From contig CM064552.1 of assembly GCA_032716605.1 (NCBI GenBank), forward strand, positions 3,713,108 through 3,777,107: 64,000 nt of DNA, written 5' to 3'. Below, piece by piece: positions 41,026 to 52,753 of the stretch (its first letter is position 1; each line of letters begins with the position of its first letter). Origin of the DNA: Paralithodes platypus. Its lineage: Eukaryota; Arthropoda; Malacostraca; Decapoda; Lithodidae. The notes below the pieces were generated by a model. That model worked only from the letters and a program-made list of their open reading frames with translations. It did not search any database and was not told the origin of the DNA. The position numbers were made by a program, and so were the translations under genes.

Positions 41026-41701
41026 AGGTAAATGTCAGGTTAAGTATTACAGTTCCTGCTGCATCATCCACCCCTGTTACACACACACACACCACAATGT
41101 AAGACAATATTTAGTTATCATTACTGTATAGGCTACAATATGCACGTGTGTATCAGCTTTCGGGTGTAATTTTCAATATACTATTTATTAGTATTATATA
41201 CTACGCACACACACACACACACACTAATCAATACATACATACACATAGCGTACACTATAAAAAGACACGCAACTAATAACTAAGCCGGTATATATATATA
41301 AACACACACATACAGTTCACACAAAGAAACGCTAAAACAACGCATTCTCTCCTTCAAATAAGTACTCACACATTGTACACTTGACTTTACTCATACACTA
41401 CTAAACGCAAAAACACTACTGTCCACAGATGCACATACACGCATATGTACTCTAGATCTAATAATACACACACACACCATCGTCCACAGAATCACACACA
41501 CCCACACACTGGCACTTTTTTATTCTTAATATGAATAACATCGTCTAACAATAACCAGAAAACTGAAGATAAATGCATAATCGTATATTCTATGGGTAAC
41601 ACATACAAGCAGACAACCCACTTCTATGATATAAGGAGGAGGATCCGCCCGTGACCAATTTTAGAATGACGCAACCACCACCACCATAACCTAGCCAAGT
41701 G

Positions 41702-41730
<29 letters not shown>
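41024..41730. repeat. CA-rich low-complexity stretch with a family C scrap
   Basis: Scattered CACACA tracts (41083, 41205, 41300, 41465), a C-type segment ACATCGTCTAACAATAACCA near 41539, and (CT)n at 41705-41737. No gene signal. Confidence 0.75.
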
Positions 41731-41741
<11 letters not shown>

Positions 41742-41857
41742 GTAAGTTGAAGTGAAGTTAAGCTACGCATGGTATTATCCACATTAAAAAACATTCACAC
41801 GAGTCTACCCATCCACATTACATTTATTCTCTGGCATCCACACACACACACATTGTA

Positions 41858-42011
41858 TACAGTTTAAAAAGGACCTGTGTTATTAAGAGCCTTTATTTAG
41901 ATCGTATATATTTACCCATTTGAGTCGCAGAGGTCGATTATAAACAAAAGAAAATCGTCTAATGGTAACCAAAATATGATGAAAATTACGTAATTGTGGT
42001 GAAGGGGTTAA
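41858..42011. mobile_element. Family C MITE, right part
   Basis: AAAATCGTCTAATGGTAACC, ATTACGTAATTGTGGTGAAG then GGGGTTAA 42008-42011. Confidence 0.6.
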
Positions 42012-42036
42012 TAATCCTGAAGAGTTGGTAGCCTTT

Positions 42037-42248
42037 AATCCCTAGAGTACCGGCGACGTATCATTAGTTGTATTATAGCTATATGTAGACGATTTAAGCA
42101 GTATAAGAAGGATCTGTGGTAGTATAAAGGGTTAAGTGAGATAGTTCGAAGCCTGTTCATTGCTGGGGGCCCCTTTCAAGCTGATTATAATCGTCTAATA
42201 GTAGCCAGAATAAAGTTAAAAGAACGCCACCGGTACTATAAGGGTTAT
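42037..42248. mobile_element. Family A TTAA-type MITE
   Basis: TTAATCCCTAGAGTACCGGC faces GCCACCGGTACTATAAGGGT; the right TTAA is TTAT. Inner arms are intact. Confidence 0.8.
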
Positions 42249-42349
42249 AGTCTTAATATTGATAAATTGGGGCTCCCCCCTGCATTAAATTCATCAAAAT
42301 TATTGATTGTCTTACATTTCCTATATTCACGTCATGTCATGCGAGGGAT

Positions 42350-43375
42350 TCCCCACACAATACATACACATTACTACACCAACCCCCCTCTCCCTTTCTC
42401 ACACACAAACACACTTGCACCACTACTACTACACACACACAAACACATTTCTGCACCATCTTCTCTCACACACAAACACTCATTACTACTACTTCACATA
42501 AACACACATTACGGCACCCCTCTCTCACACACAAACGCACTTACACATTACAACTCCACCCAACACACACATACATATTTCTACACCATCTTCCCTCCCC
42601 TCTCTCAAACACAAACACACTCATTACTACTACTTCACATAAACACACATTACTACACCGTCCCCCCTCTCTCACACAAACACACTTACACATTACTAAC
42701 CCCCCCCCCCCCCCAACACACACACACACTCACTTGAGGACTTAAGCTTTGAAAATGCCAGATTTTTTTTTATGACAAGGACAAGAATGATAGAAGTAAA
42801 AGAAAACTTCAAAAACAAATATGAACCTAACCTATTGTGCGATATTTGTCAAAACGAAAATGAAAATAAAATGCACCTGTTCAACTGTGAATCATACGAA
42901 GACCTATACAAAGATCTGAGAGGTAGGGACAACTTGAGGGAAATATTTGAACAAAATGAATTAAAAAGGGTAGCAGAGATTATAAGAACAGTTCTAAAAA
43001 GGAGGGAGACTATTGTTAATTTGAGAAAAGAAATATATAAGTAATATGAAAATGTTTAACAAATACAAATAACAATAAGGAAACAGCCATCGTTCATAGA
43101 ACGAACTCCTGGATGGGAGAGTGCCCCAAAAACAACAACAACTCACACATTTCTACACCATCTTCCCTCTCCTCTCTCAAACACAAACACTCATTACTAC
43201 TACTTCACATAAACACACATTCACACATTACTACACCATCCTCTCTCTCTCTCACACACAAACACTCATTACTACTACTTCACATAAACACACATTCACA
43301 CATTACTACACCATCCTCTCTCTCTCGCACACACAAACACACACATTACAACTACACACCCCCCCAAACACACAA
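42350..43375. repeat. CA/CT minisatellite split by a LINE fragment
   Basis: Units with ACACTCATTACTACTACTTC, ACATAAACACACATTACTAC and CCATCTTCCCTC occur at 42365-42730 and again at 43135-43370. The two halves are parts of one array into which 42740-43130 was inserted. Confidence 0.75.
42740..43044 (+). pseudogene. LINE C-terminal zinc-knuckle-like fragment
   Basis: An open frame reads MTRTRMIEVKENFKNKYEPN, then LLCDICQNENENKMHLFNCE (C-x2-C-x8-H-x4-C) and ends EIYK with stop. This arrangement is typical of the region after the reverse transcriptase in several LINE groups. It is AT-rich and inserted in a CA minisatellite; the poly-T-like ATTTTTTTTTAT lies just before the frame. Confidence 0.65.
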
Positions 43376-43494
43376 GGCAGACACTGTGTAAGCGGGCAAC
43401 CAACGGAAGCACACCAACATTCCTACACAAGCTTCCACTTCCTCCACACTCACTCGATTTACCATTTCTCAAACTGGGCCGTTATGTAGGGCAT

Positions 43495-43745
43495 CTCTCT
43501 CTCTCTCTCTCTCTCTCGAATGGATCATAGATGTAAAGATAGTCATGTTTGTTTATTTAATTCATCTCTCTCTCTCTCTGGTGGTAAATATAGTTTATGG
43601 AGTGAAATCAAGTCTCTCATTATCTATCTCTCTCTCTCTCTCTGGTGATAAATATAGGTTATGAAGTGAAGTAAAGTCTCTCATTCTCTATCTATCTATC
43701 TAGACTCATCCAAGCCTCATTATTCTTCTACGTCTAACCCCCCTG
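43495..43745. repeat. (CT)n tracts within three related units
   Basis: TCTCTCTCTCTCTGGTG is followed by TAAATATAGTTTATGGAGTG and TAAATATAGGTTATGAAGTG; the last unit continues into the repeat also found at 38556. Confidence 0.7.
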
Positions 43746-43754
43746 TTCAAGTTA

Positions 43755-44745
43755 GTTAAACACCATCACCACCACTTATTATCACCTTCACCACCATTTT
43801 TAACATTATATTGTCACCACCGTTATTTGTCTCACCATCACTATCAATTTATCACCACCATCTTCATCTTTATAATTATCACCATCACTATTTACTTCCA
43901 CCATCATCATCAATTTATCGGCACCATATTCATCTGTATATCACCATCAATTCATCACCACCACTATTTATTATCACCATAACCACATCTCATCTGTATA
44001 ATCACCACCACAATATATTTTCACCATCACCAGCTATGTATCACCATTCTAAAGTTAAACACCACCACCACCGCTTCCTTCCACCATCACTGAACTATCA
44101 TCACCACTTTATCCTCAAGTTATATATCACCACCACCACATCACTCCTCACCATCAAGTAAACACCATCACCACCACCACTTATGTTCACCATCACATCA
44201 CTATCATCACCACTTTATCCTCAAATTATATATCACCGTGGTACCACCACTTATGTCCACCATCGCATCACAATCATCACCACCATCCAAAGTTAACATG
44301 CACCACATATATCCACTACCACACATTTCTACCATCACATCACAATCATTACCACCATCTTCAAGTTACAAATCACCACCACCACAACAAATTCCACCAT
44401 CACATTACTATCATCATCCCTAACATCACCACCATCCTAAGTTACAATTCATTAGATATATTATCCAGAATAGTATCACCATCACATCAATATTACCACC
44501 ATCACTTAAGTTAACACCATCACCACTTACTTCACCCATCACATCTCTTCACACCATTCACCATCACATCACTATTACCACCATCACCACTTACTTCACC
44601 CATCACATCTCTTCACACCATTCACCATCACATCACTATTACCACCATCACTTAAGTTAACACCATCACCACTATCACCACTTACTTCACCCATCACATC
44701 TCTTCACACCATTCACCATCACTTCCGTCATCACTCACATCAACA
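43755..44745. repeat. About 1 kb of (ACC/ATC)n with a higher-order unit
   Basis: Almost all CAC, CAT and ATC triplets. At 44510-44730 a unit of roughly 90 bp (ACTTACTTCACCCATCACAT, CTCTTCACACCATTCACC) recurs three times. Confidence 0.9.
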
Positions 44746-44792
44746 GCGTCATTAAGTAGTTGGCATCAGCACGAGTTTTTAACGTTTTTTCC

Positions 44793-45164
44793 TCAAGGGG
44801 AGATGGGTCGTTTTTCTGGTCCCCCTTCTTCCTCATGTTTAGCCCCATTTGTTTTCAGATTTTATGACGTTCGGCCCATTAGTTTGGCGATTTTAAGACC
44901 TTTTGCCCCATTTCTTTGTCAACATTCAGACATTTCGTGTTAATTAGGTGTCGATTTTTTTCCTGGCGAGCGATAACAAGCCTCTAATTTTAGATGTCTC
45001 GGCCTTTGGCCGGGACATTTTTCTATCGAAAAATGTACACATTTATCTTAAAGGAGGGTCTTCGGGGGGTTTTATTAAGATTGATTGAGGTTTAGGGAGA
45101 ACAAAAAAAAAATTATAAAAAAAAATCAATAAATGAGCCAATAAATACGCAAATCTCCCCTTAA
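44793..45164 (+). mobile_element. Family D TTAA MITE
   Basis: TCAAGGGGAGATGGGTCGTT, TTCGGCCCATTAGTTTGGCG, CCTGGCGAGCGATAACAAGC, CGGCCTTTGGCCGGGAC and CGAAAAATGTACACATTTAT; right CTCCCCTTAA. Confidence 0.87.
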
Positions 45165-45172
45165 GTCATTCC

Positions 45173-45174
<2 letters not shown>

Positions 45175-45225
<51 letters not shown>
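45175..45225. repeat. (GA)n microsatellite
   Basis: About 25 GA copies between two family D elements. Confidence 0.97.
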
Positions 45226-45227
<2 letters not shown>

Positions 45228-45315
45228 ATTAACAAACATGACTTACCTTAACATCTACGCTCCACATATATAATAATTAGCCTTTCCTTTTCCTCTTGGA
45301 TATTATACAATGTTG

Positions 45316-45649
45316 TTAAGGGGAGATTTCTACTTGAGGGAATTTTTTCTTGACCCCTTTCTCCCTCATGTCTAGCCCCATTGCTTTTGAGATTTTAAGA
45401 CGTGTGCCCCATTAGTTTGGTGATTTTTAAGAATTTCCGCCCCATTCCCAATTTTAAGATCTTTCGTGACATTTAGGTCTCGATTTTATCCTGGCGAGCG
45501 ATAGCGAGCCTGTAATTTAAGAGTAATCGGCCTTCGGCCGGGACATTTTTCTACCGAAAAATGTACAAATTTATCTTGAAAGGGGGTCAAGGGGGTGAAA
45601 TTTTAAGATTGCTGGAGGAGTAGGAAACAAACTAGAAACCTCCCCTTAA
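45316..45649 (+). mobile_element. Family D TTAA MITE, best-preserved copy
   Basis: TTAAGGGGAGATTTCTACTT to AAACCTCCCCTTAA. It carries GGCGAGCGATAGCGAGCC, in which GCGAGC is repeated at a 10-bp interval, then the palindrome CGGCCTTCGGCCG and TTTTTCTACCGAAAAA. 334 bp, non-coding. Confidence 0.92.
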
Positions 45650-45731
45650 TATGCTGAACATAAACAAAACTATTAGGCTAATCAAAATAGTGAATAGACG
45701 ATGGGAATGCAACTAAAGACGAATTGTTCCT

Positions 45732-45733
<2 letters not shown>

Positions 45734-45782
<49 letters not shown>

Positions 45783-45920
45783 TGTCTTGATAGCGTTAAT
45801 GCATAAGTACCCGGAATTTCGGTGAGTGTCCTAGGTTCGAGTCCTTGGAGTGCCACATGCATTTGTTGATTTCATTAATTGAGTTTAGAAGTGAAGTTGG
45901 TTGGTGATTTTTTTTAATTC
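45734..45920 (+). mobile_element. T run of about 46 joined to tRNA-headed SINE (family S)
   Basis: A T homopolymer ends at 45779, directly followed by AACTGTCTTGATAGCGTTAA, CCTAGGTTCGAGTCCTTGGA, GCCACATGCATTTGTTGATT and GAAGTTGGTTGG. Confidence 0.75.
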
Positions 45921-45949
45921 ACTATAACTCTGAAAACGAAATCGAAAAT

Positions 45950-46250
45950 GTTCCATTTCCATGTTTAGCCACATTAGCTAGCCGATTTAAAGACCTTTCG
46001 CCCCATTTCTTCGTCAATATTTAGACCTTTCGTGCTATTTAGGTGTAGATTTTTTTCCATGGCGAACGATAGTGAGCCTGTTATGTTGGAAGAACCGGAC
46101 TTCGGTCGGAAAATGTTTCTACCGAAAAATTTACAAATTAAGGGGAATTAATGGATATTTTTTTTAATTTGATGGGAGGTCTAGGGAGAAAACTAGAAAA
46201 ACAATGAATACATGATAAAATCGCCCAAAAAGTGAACCATCCCCCCTTAA
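45950..46250 (+). mobile_element. Family D TTAA MITE, 5' tip missing
   Basis: TAGCCACATTAGCTAGCCG, CCATGGCGAACGATAGTGAG, GGACTTCGGTCGG, ACCGAAAAATTTACAAATT and right CCCCCCTTAA 46247-46250. Confidence 0.8.
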
Positions 46251-46373
46251 ATATGATTGCAAGTGTCCCGTTTCGAGGCTAATTGACCATACGCAGTTGA
46301 GATGTAAATGAGGTGACAGGTGGTGGTTAGAGGTGGAGGGAAAGGGGTATGACTCATCACTAGACCAGTCACT

Positions 46374-46379
<6 letters not shown>

Positions 46380-46419
<40 letters not shown>
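46380..46419. repeat. (GA)n microsatellite
   Basis: About 20 GA copies; 46251-46379 holds nothing recognisable. Confidence 0.95.
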
Positions 46420-46422
<3 letters not shown>

Positions 46423-46479
46423 TGTGTGTTACTTGTGAGGTGTCAACTAAGAGTTAGTATCGCAAATGTTACAATCCAT

Positions 46480-46694
46480 CTTTACCCATACAGTACCAGG
46501 GACGTCCTTTTTATCATATGCTGGCAACTATTAGACGATTTTATTCAGCTTAGGTGAGGACCTCTAGTAATAATAAGGCTTCAAACTATCTCAATCAACC
46601 CTTGCAACTGCCACAGATCCTTCTTAAGCTGCATAACATCGTCTAAATATAGCTAGATTATAATATAACACGTCGCTGGTACTCAGAGTTAAGG
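46480..46694. mobile_element. Family A MITE, left TTAA decayed
   Basis: TTTACCCATACAGTACCAGG, GCAACTATTAGACGATTTTA facing ACATCGTCTAAATATAGC, and CACGTCGCTGGTACTCAGAG with TTAA at the right. Confidence 0.78.
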
Positions 46695-46756
46695 AGATGA
46701 TCTTAACTGCATGAATAATGATATTGCGAAGATTCAAGCTCTCATTATAAATTTTA

Positions 46757-46760
<4 letters not shown>

Positions 46761-46838
<78 letters not shown>

Positions 46839-46900
46839 TTCATCTGTGCTATACCTGAGGATCACCCTAATCTCTTAATGCTCACCCAACCTATCCTTGC

Positions 46901-46967
<67 letters not shown>
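46761..46967. repeat. (GA)n, (CT)n and (TA)n tracts
   Basis: GA at 46761-46837, CT at 46912-46932, TA at 46935-46967. The TA tract is what is left of the family E centre. Confidence 0.93.
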
Positions 46968-46970
<3 letters not shown>

Positions 46971-47080
46971 CTGGATGGGGGTAAACGACTTAAAACAGTA
47001 GGTTGAATGGGGCCGAATGGATACAAGCCAAAGAGAGAGGGAGATAAAGAGAAAACAAAAATCGAGGTGGCCTCCCTTAA
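46968..47080. mobile_element. Family E MITE, right arm
   Basis: ACACCTGGATGGGGGTAAAC, ACAGTAGGTTGAATGGGGCC, GGATACAAGCC and GGTGGCCTCCCTTAA. The other arm is replaced by the TA tract. 47081-47369 has a lone family K tip (47201). Confidence 0.8.
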
Positions 47081-47369
47081 TAGGTTACTATTTTATTCGG
47101 TCGAAAAACTTCCTGAACCACAAAGATAAACTACAGGGCATCACTAGCTATGTTCTCCCTGTTATTATCATTAGGTGTTAAAATATTCCTGACCACGAGT
47201 GTACAGTCGCGCTAATAAAAAAAAAACGGTAAGTGGAAGGAAAGAAGGACGACAGAAGGACGTTGTGAGGCCATTAGGTGACCTAGGAATATTTATGCAA
47301 AACATAAGACTTTAAAACTGTCTGTCAACCAAAATCGATTACCCATACCCAGTCCACTACATCTATAGT

Positions 47370-48120
47370 GAACATCCCTACCACCACACCAACTTCAGGG
47401 TACAGTATACCTTTAGCATCAACATTACGAAATACCTCTACATATCTACCATCACAGCCACGTACCTCTGCCATCTCTACTGCACACCTACCTAATACCG
47501 AAGACTATCACACTAACCCATCGCATCACCGCTACCATACACCCATTCGATTTTGACCACACCTTCTCTATCACCCTACCATATACCTCTGCCACCTGTA
47601 CCAAGTTCAAGAGAGCTACTCTCTTGATCTTGACCCGTACCAAACGCCTCTACCACCCCTACCACACACCTCCACCACACACCCACATTGCTGTCCTTCA
47701 CCACCCCACCTTACCCCGTTGACTACCACCAATGACAATACCACACACACCTCTACCACACACCTCTCCCATCCCTACCACACACCCACCTTGCTGTCCT
47801 TCACCACCCCTACTTACCCCGTTGACTACCGCCTATGACACTACCACACACACCTCTTCCACTCCTACCACACACCTCCACCACCCCTACCACACACCCA
47901 CCTTACCCCGTTCACTACCACCTATCAAACTACCACACACACCTCTCCCACCCCTACCAACACCTCCACCACACACACCTCTCCCACCCCTACCAACACC
48001 TCTACCACCCCTACCACACACCTCTACCACACACCCACCTTGCTGTCGTTCACCACCCCACCTATCCCGTAGACTAGCACCTATCACACGGCCGCACCTA
48101 TATACAGTACAGGCCACTCC
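47370..48120. repeat. (ACC/CACA)-rich minisatellite
   Basis: Units such as TACCACACACCTCTACCACC, CACCCACCTTGCTGTCCTTC and TACCCCGTTGACTACC recur irregularly, the last about every 130 bp. Open frames are compositional. Confidence 0.85.
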
Positions 48121-48185
48121 TGATTCAAACCGGATTTTTTCGGATGTTTGGTCGACCGTCGCTCCCTAAAGCCACCCCTTTTATG

Positions 48186-49000
48186 CTAACTCTCTCTCTC
48201 TCTCTCTCTCTCTCAGGTAGAATAGTATTGTCTAAAACTAGCCATCATCATAATCATCAGTATAGTAAGAGGTGGCATAAACAAAAATAGTAATCTCTCT
48301 TTCTCTGATACACACAACACAGATTTACAACGGAAATCAAAGCACAACAGGAACAACAGGCACATATACAAAACACATACAGGAAGCATAAAGAGAAACA
48401 CACACACACACACACACACATTTTAGTTTGTATTATTGTACATTTAAAGTTAAAATTATAGTTTACAAATCTTAATGTTTTTGGAAGTGATAACATGGAT
48501 AATACAATACACTCTCACGTTAGTTTTCCACTATTTTGTTCATAATTATTCATTCCTATCTTAAAACCAGATTGCCCTGGTTTGACACTCTTCACACCAC
48601 ACACATACATGCCCACACCCACATCTGCAGCATACACATATCCACTCACACACACACATACCCACAAACACACGCATCTTCAGCATACACATACCCAAAC
48701 CTACACATTACACACACACACATACCCACCCACCCACACACATACCCAACCAGCCACATCTTCAGCATACACATACCCACAGACACACACCGATACATAC
48801 CCACACATACAAAGCTTACCCACCTATCCCCACACACACATCTTCAGCATAATACACCTAACCTAAGGTTGTGTGTTCGCCACTCTCCTAGCGGCACCGA
48901 GGAGCGCGTCGCCCCTCGTTCGTACATACAGTATATCCACACCCACACAACTTGATCAACACAATGCAAACACACACACCCACCCACAACTTGATCAACA
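48186..49000. repeat. CT and CA low-complexity stretch
   Basis: (CT)n at 48190-48214, (CA)n at 48401-48420, and irregular CACATACCCAC sequence with repeated ATCTTCAGCATACACATACC (48628, 48675, 48760, 48840) to 49000. 49001-49437 has a C run near 49260 and nothing else recognisable. Confidence 0.8.
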
Positions 49001-49437
49001 CTCCTCCCTCCCTATTGTTTCCATCCAGGGGTCCAGTTCTCCTAGGGCGCCAAACATATCTCTCATTAATCACTTGCCCACAGTCGCATCCAAAAGTCCT
49101 CATGTGTCTTTATGCAAATATATTAATCATGATTAGCATATTTAAGTAGTTTGCCGTGCACTTAAAACTGAAATATATTTAGTAGGCTACATACAGTATC
49201 TATACAAAATAAAATCATTTTTGAATGTGTATGGATGTTATGTGAAGGATCCTACTCCTCCCCCCCCCCCCCCCCCAAATATTACGCATTGGTTACACTA
49301 AGCATAATGTCCCAACGATCCAATACTAGTGTCACTTGGTGTTACTTGGTATGTAACAGTGATTGTATCTTAACGACTGTAAGACAACCAAAAAATAATC
49401 CAACATTCACAATCCACGTTTGATAGTTTTATATACG

Positions 49438-49640
49438 GTAACTTTGAAGATTATGACAAGTTATCTTGGCTATCGTTAGACTGTTTAATACAGTTTAGGA
49501 AGGATCTGTGGGAATTAAAAGGGTAAAGACTATCTCCATAGACTGCCATATACCCTTCCTAATCTGAATATCTAAAAAATCGTCTAAAAATAGCCAGAAA
49601 ACAGAAAAGAAATGCGTCATCGGAATATTATAAGGATTAA
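49438..49640. mobile_element. Family C TTAA MITE
   Basis: TAACTTTGAAGATTATGACA, AGTTTAGGAAGGATCTGTGG, AAAATCGTCTAAAAATAGCC and AATGCGTCATCGG; right ATTAA. It is closest to the copy at 2154. Confidence 0.7.
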
Positions 49641-49918
49641 TAGAGGGTGGGGCTTGGAACTTAAGTCAACCGCACATTTTCCTTCCATAGTCTCCGAACA
49701 CATCTAAGATTTCGAAACATGTAAAATAAGTGTTTCAAAGTAACTACCAACACACATAAACAATTCCAAAGAACTTAACATTACCAGACAGACAGACAGA
49801 CAGGCAGTGTTTAGGATGTGACTGGCATATCCTGTCTCAGGATGAGGAAACGGTTTTATTCATACACAAATAAAAATGAATAGCACAAAAACATGAAAAA
49901 AATAAATTTAAAATACCC

Positions 49919-49985
49919 TTCGTGCCGATAGTTTCCTGGCGAGCAATAGCGAGCCGAGAAAACTTACACATTTATCTTGGTCGTG
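49919..49985 (+). mobile_element. Family D scrap
   Basis: CTTCGTGCCGATAGTTTCC, TGGCGAGCAATAGCGAGCCG and TTACACATTTATCTTGG. The rest of 49641-50228 shows nothing. Confidence 0.55.
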
Positions 49986-50228
49986 ATAATTTATAAGTAA
50001 TCCTTAATATATATTTTGATCCGAGCATGCAACCAATGACAAACACAAAATGAGATTAGGATGCAAATGTGTAGGCCATTTGAGGCTCTGTGTGTGGACG
50101 TCATAAAGAGAGAGCTAAATCCGTGATTATATCTTCAACATTTCTTAATTACTGGGATGTTCTTGGTTGTCACGTACGAGGAGAATTATTATGATCCCAA
50201 TCTTGCAGACCACGGAGCAAAATGTATA

Positions 50229-50438
50229 TTAACCCCTTCTGTACCGGGAACGTCTTTTAAAGTTTATTCTAGCTATATTTAGACAATTTTGTGCAGTTTA
50301 TCAAGGAACTGTGGTAGTAAAAATGGTTCAGTGAGTTAGTTCGAAGCATGTTAACTGTTGAGGCCCTCTAAACTGAATAAAATCGTCCAATAGTAGCAAG
50401 AATAAGTACAAAAGACGTCCCGGTACAGAAAGGGTTAG
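50229..50438. mobile_element. Family A TTAA MITE
   Basis: TTAACCCCTTCTGTACCGGG faces GACGTCCCGGTACAGAAAGG, right TTAG. A reversed family D scrap (CTAGACCTCTATCAAGCTT) follows at 50461. Confidence 0.82.
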
Positions 50439-50510
50439 GATTTTATTTTTATTTTGCTTCCTAGACCTCTATCAAGCTTAAAATCAACACTCCCTAGAAT
50501 CCCCTCTCGT

Positions 50511-50822
50511 GAACGTAGTATATTTGTGATTATGATCGTAATGTAATTTTGCACATGACCGTAACGAAACTTTTCCGTGACCGTAGTATGTTTGTGCTTT
50601 TGACCGTAATGTAATTTTGCCTGTGACCGTAGTATTATGCACCCATGACCGCACTGTAATGTTACTTTTGGCCGTAATGTAATTTTGCCTTTGACCGTAG
50701 TATTATGCACCCACAACCGTAATGCAATGTTACTTTTGATCGTAATATGATTTTACCGTAACCGTAGTATGCTTGTGCTTCTGATCGTAATGTAATAACC
50801 GTGAGCGTATCGTAAATTCCAG
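50511..50822. repeat. CCGTA minisatellite, unit about 20 bp with 69-bp super-unit
   Basis: TGACCGTAATGTAATTTTGC and variants (GACCGTAGTAT, GATCGTAAT) recur about 15 times. A longer block through CGTAGTATTATGCACCCA repeats at 69 bp (50602 and 50671). Confidence 0.85.
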
Positions 50823-50883
50823 TGTGTCTCCCTTCCCCGGTCCGCAGGGTGTGTAATGCAGCGTGTCTGTAAACTGCTGCTCC

Positions 50884-50904
50884 TGTGTGTGTGTGTGTGT
50901 GTGT

Positions 50905-50967
<63 letters not shown>

Positions 50968-50993
50968 TGTGTGAAATAATAATAATAATAATA
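50884..50993. repeat. (GT)n with (AAT)n
   Basis: GT with a few interruptions to 50973, then ATAATAATAATAATAATA. 50994-51480 holds a repeat-poor, CA-leaning stretch with one GGAACATAAGAACATG scrap at 51269. Confidence 0.93.
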
Positions 50994-51477
50994 AACGGTT
51001 TATTAAAGAATGGCAGCCTCATGAGCTGAAAATACAAATTTTACAATTTAGTGGATGAACATGAGATGTACAGATATGAAGATGGTAAGCTCAGTTTACA
51101 AACAAAATAAATAAATACAATAATGATGCATGTGCAGAATACAAATTATCATAAAATAACCATGAGAGTAAGTGATATACAGTACATATACACATTTATT
51201 TACTAACTCATATACAGAACATACGTATATACACGTACGTGCGCACATACATATACATACATATATAGGAACATAAGAACATGCAGTAAGTGTGCACATG
51301 TCCGTATACACAAACGCTCACGTATGCACACAAACATACATACATACAAAATCTGTTGTGGTATGGTCAGGGTAAAGAGGTGAAGGGTAAAGAGGGTGCA
51401 GCAATTCAAGTCCTTACAGGTATGGTCAGGTACAGCCTACTACAATGGGAGGTTAATCCTCGATAGTGTAGGTGTGT

Positions 51478-51480
<3 letters not shown>

Positions 51481-51549
<69 letters not shown>

Positions 51550-51615
51550 CAGTGTAGTGTAGTGTGTGTGTGATAGGGTAGGGTAGTGTAGTGTGTGTGT
51601 GTGTGTGTGTATGTT
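51481..51615. repeat. (GT)n microsatellite
   Basis: Pure GT at 51481-51548, then GTAGTGTAGTGT and GTGTGT to 51610. Confidence 0.95.
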
Positions 51616-51689
51616 ACTCAGTTACTTGTTCGTCAAGGGGAATCCACGCAATGCGAGCTAAGCTCATTATTATCGCGCCTCCTTAACTG

Positions 51690-52088
51690 GGAATGTATTG
51701 CGTGAAATGCATGTTAAGTGTTTTATGTACTGTTGGAATGGCTGTGGATGTGTGTGTAGTCTGTATTTTAGCCAATTGGCGACATCGGAAACGAAGGCTG
51801 GATCTGTATGGTACCATTCTCACTATAGACGGTACCGTCTCGCCCGAAGGCTTAGGTAGCCATCAGCTTATGTGAACCATATGATACCCATCTCGCCTTG
51901 TACCATTTTTGCCAACCCCAGATGGGACGTCACAACGTCGTCCACTTATTCCAGGTACCTATTTACAGCTAGGTGAACTGAGGCTAACACATGAAAGGAG
52001 ACAAGCCCAATTTTTCTCTGCCCGGCCGGGGATTGAACCCCCGACCCCTCGTGTGTGAGACGAGAGCTCTACCTACTAGGCTACGGGC
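51690..52088 (-). mobile_element. SINE family V, near full length (minus), tRNA-Val-like head
   Basis: The 69-nt head (52088-52020) has box A TAGCCTAGTAGGTAGAGC, anticodon loop CTCACAC (CAC) and box B GGGGTTCAATCCCC, with pairing acceptor ends. The body follows: TTAGCCTCAGTTCACCTAGC, TAAATAGGTACCTGG, GACGTTGTGACGTCCC, a GACGGTACCGTC palindrome and CGATGTCGCCAATTGGC. It matches 63631-64000 along its whole length. Confidence 0.9.
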
Positions 52089-52683
52089 TGTGTATGTGTG
52101 TGTGTGTGTGTGTGTGGTAGTGTAGTGTGTGTGTGATAGTGTAGCGTGTGTATGTGTGATAGTGTAGTGTGTGTATGAGTGATAGTGTAGTGTAGTGTGT
52201 TTGTGGTAGTGTGTGGTGTATGTGTGACAGTGTAGTGTGTGTATACAGTATTATGAACTAATGTGTTGTGTCTGGACCCAGCGCCACCACCTTCACCCCC
52301 ACACTACCATACAAGGCCAAAGAACGATATGGAGTGTGTGTGTGTGATAGTATAGTGTGGTGTGTGTGTAGTGTATGTATGATAGTGTAGTGTATGCGTG
52401 TGTGTAGTGTAGTGTAGTGTAGTGTAGTGTGTGTATGTATGTGTGTGTGCAGTGTATGTGTGTGTATATATGAGCTAATGTGTTGCGCTGGACCCAGCGC
52501 CTCCTCCTCCACCCCCACACTACCAAACAAGGACAAAGAACGATATGGAGTGTGTGTGTGTGTGATGGTATAGTGTGGTGTGTGTGTAGTGTATGTATGA
52601 TACTGTAGTGTGTGTGTAGTGTATGTATGATAGTGTAGTGTGTGTGTGTATGATAGTGTAGTGTATGATAGTGTAGTGTAGTG

Positions 52684-52753
<70 letters not shown>

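Noticed and set aside
43811..44161. 116-codon His/Ser-rich frame
   Set aside because: It is a translation of the (ACC/ATC)n tract.
45225..45300. Minus-strand donor AAG/GTAAGTC as part of an exon
   Set aside because: The sequence before it has stops in all useful frames and no acceptor tract.
47370..48170. Proline/threonine-rich coding frames
   Set aside because: They are translations of an ACC/CACA minisatellite.
50435..50716. 93-codon minus-strand frame
   Set aside because: It crosses the CCGTA minisatellite and a family D scrap.
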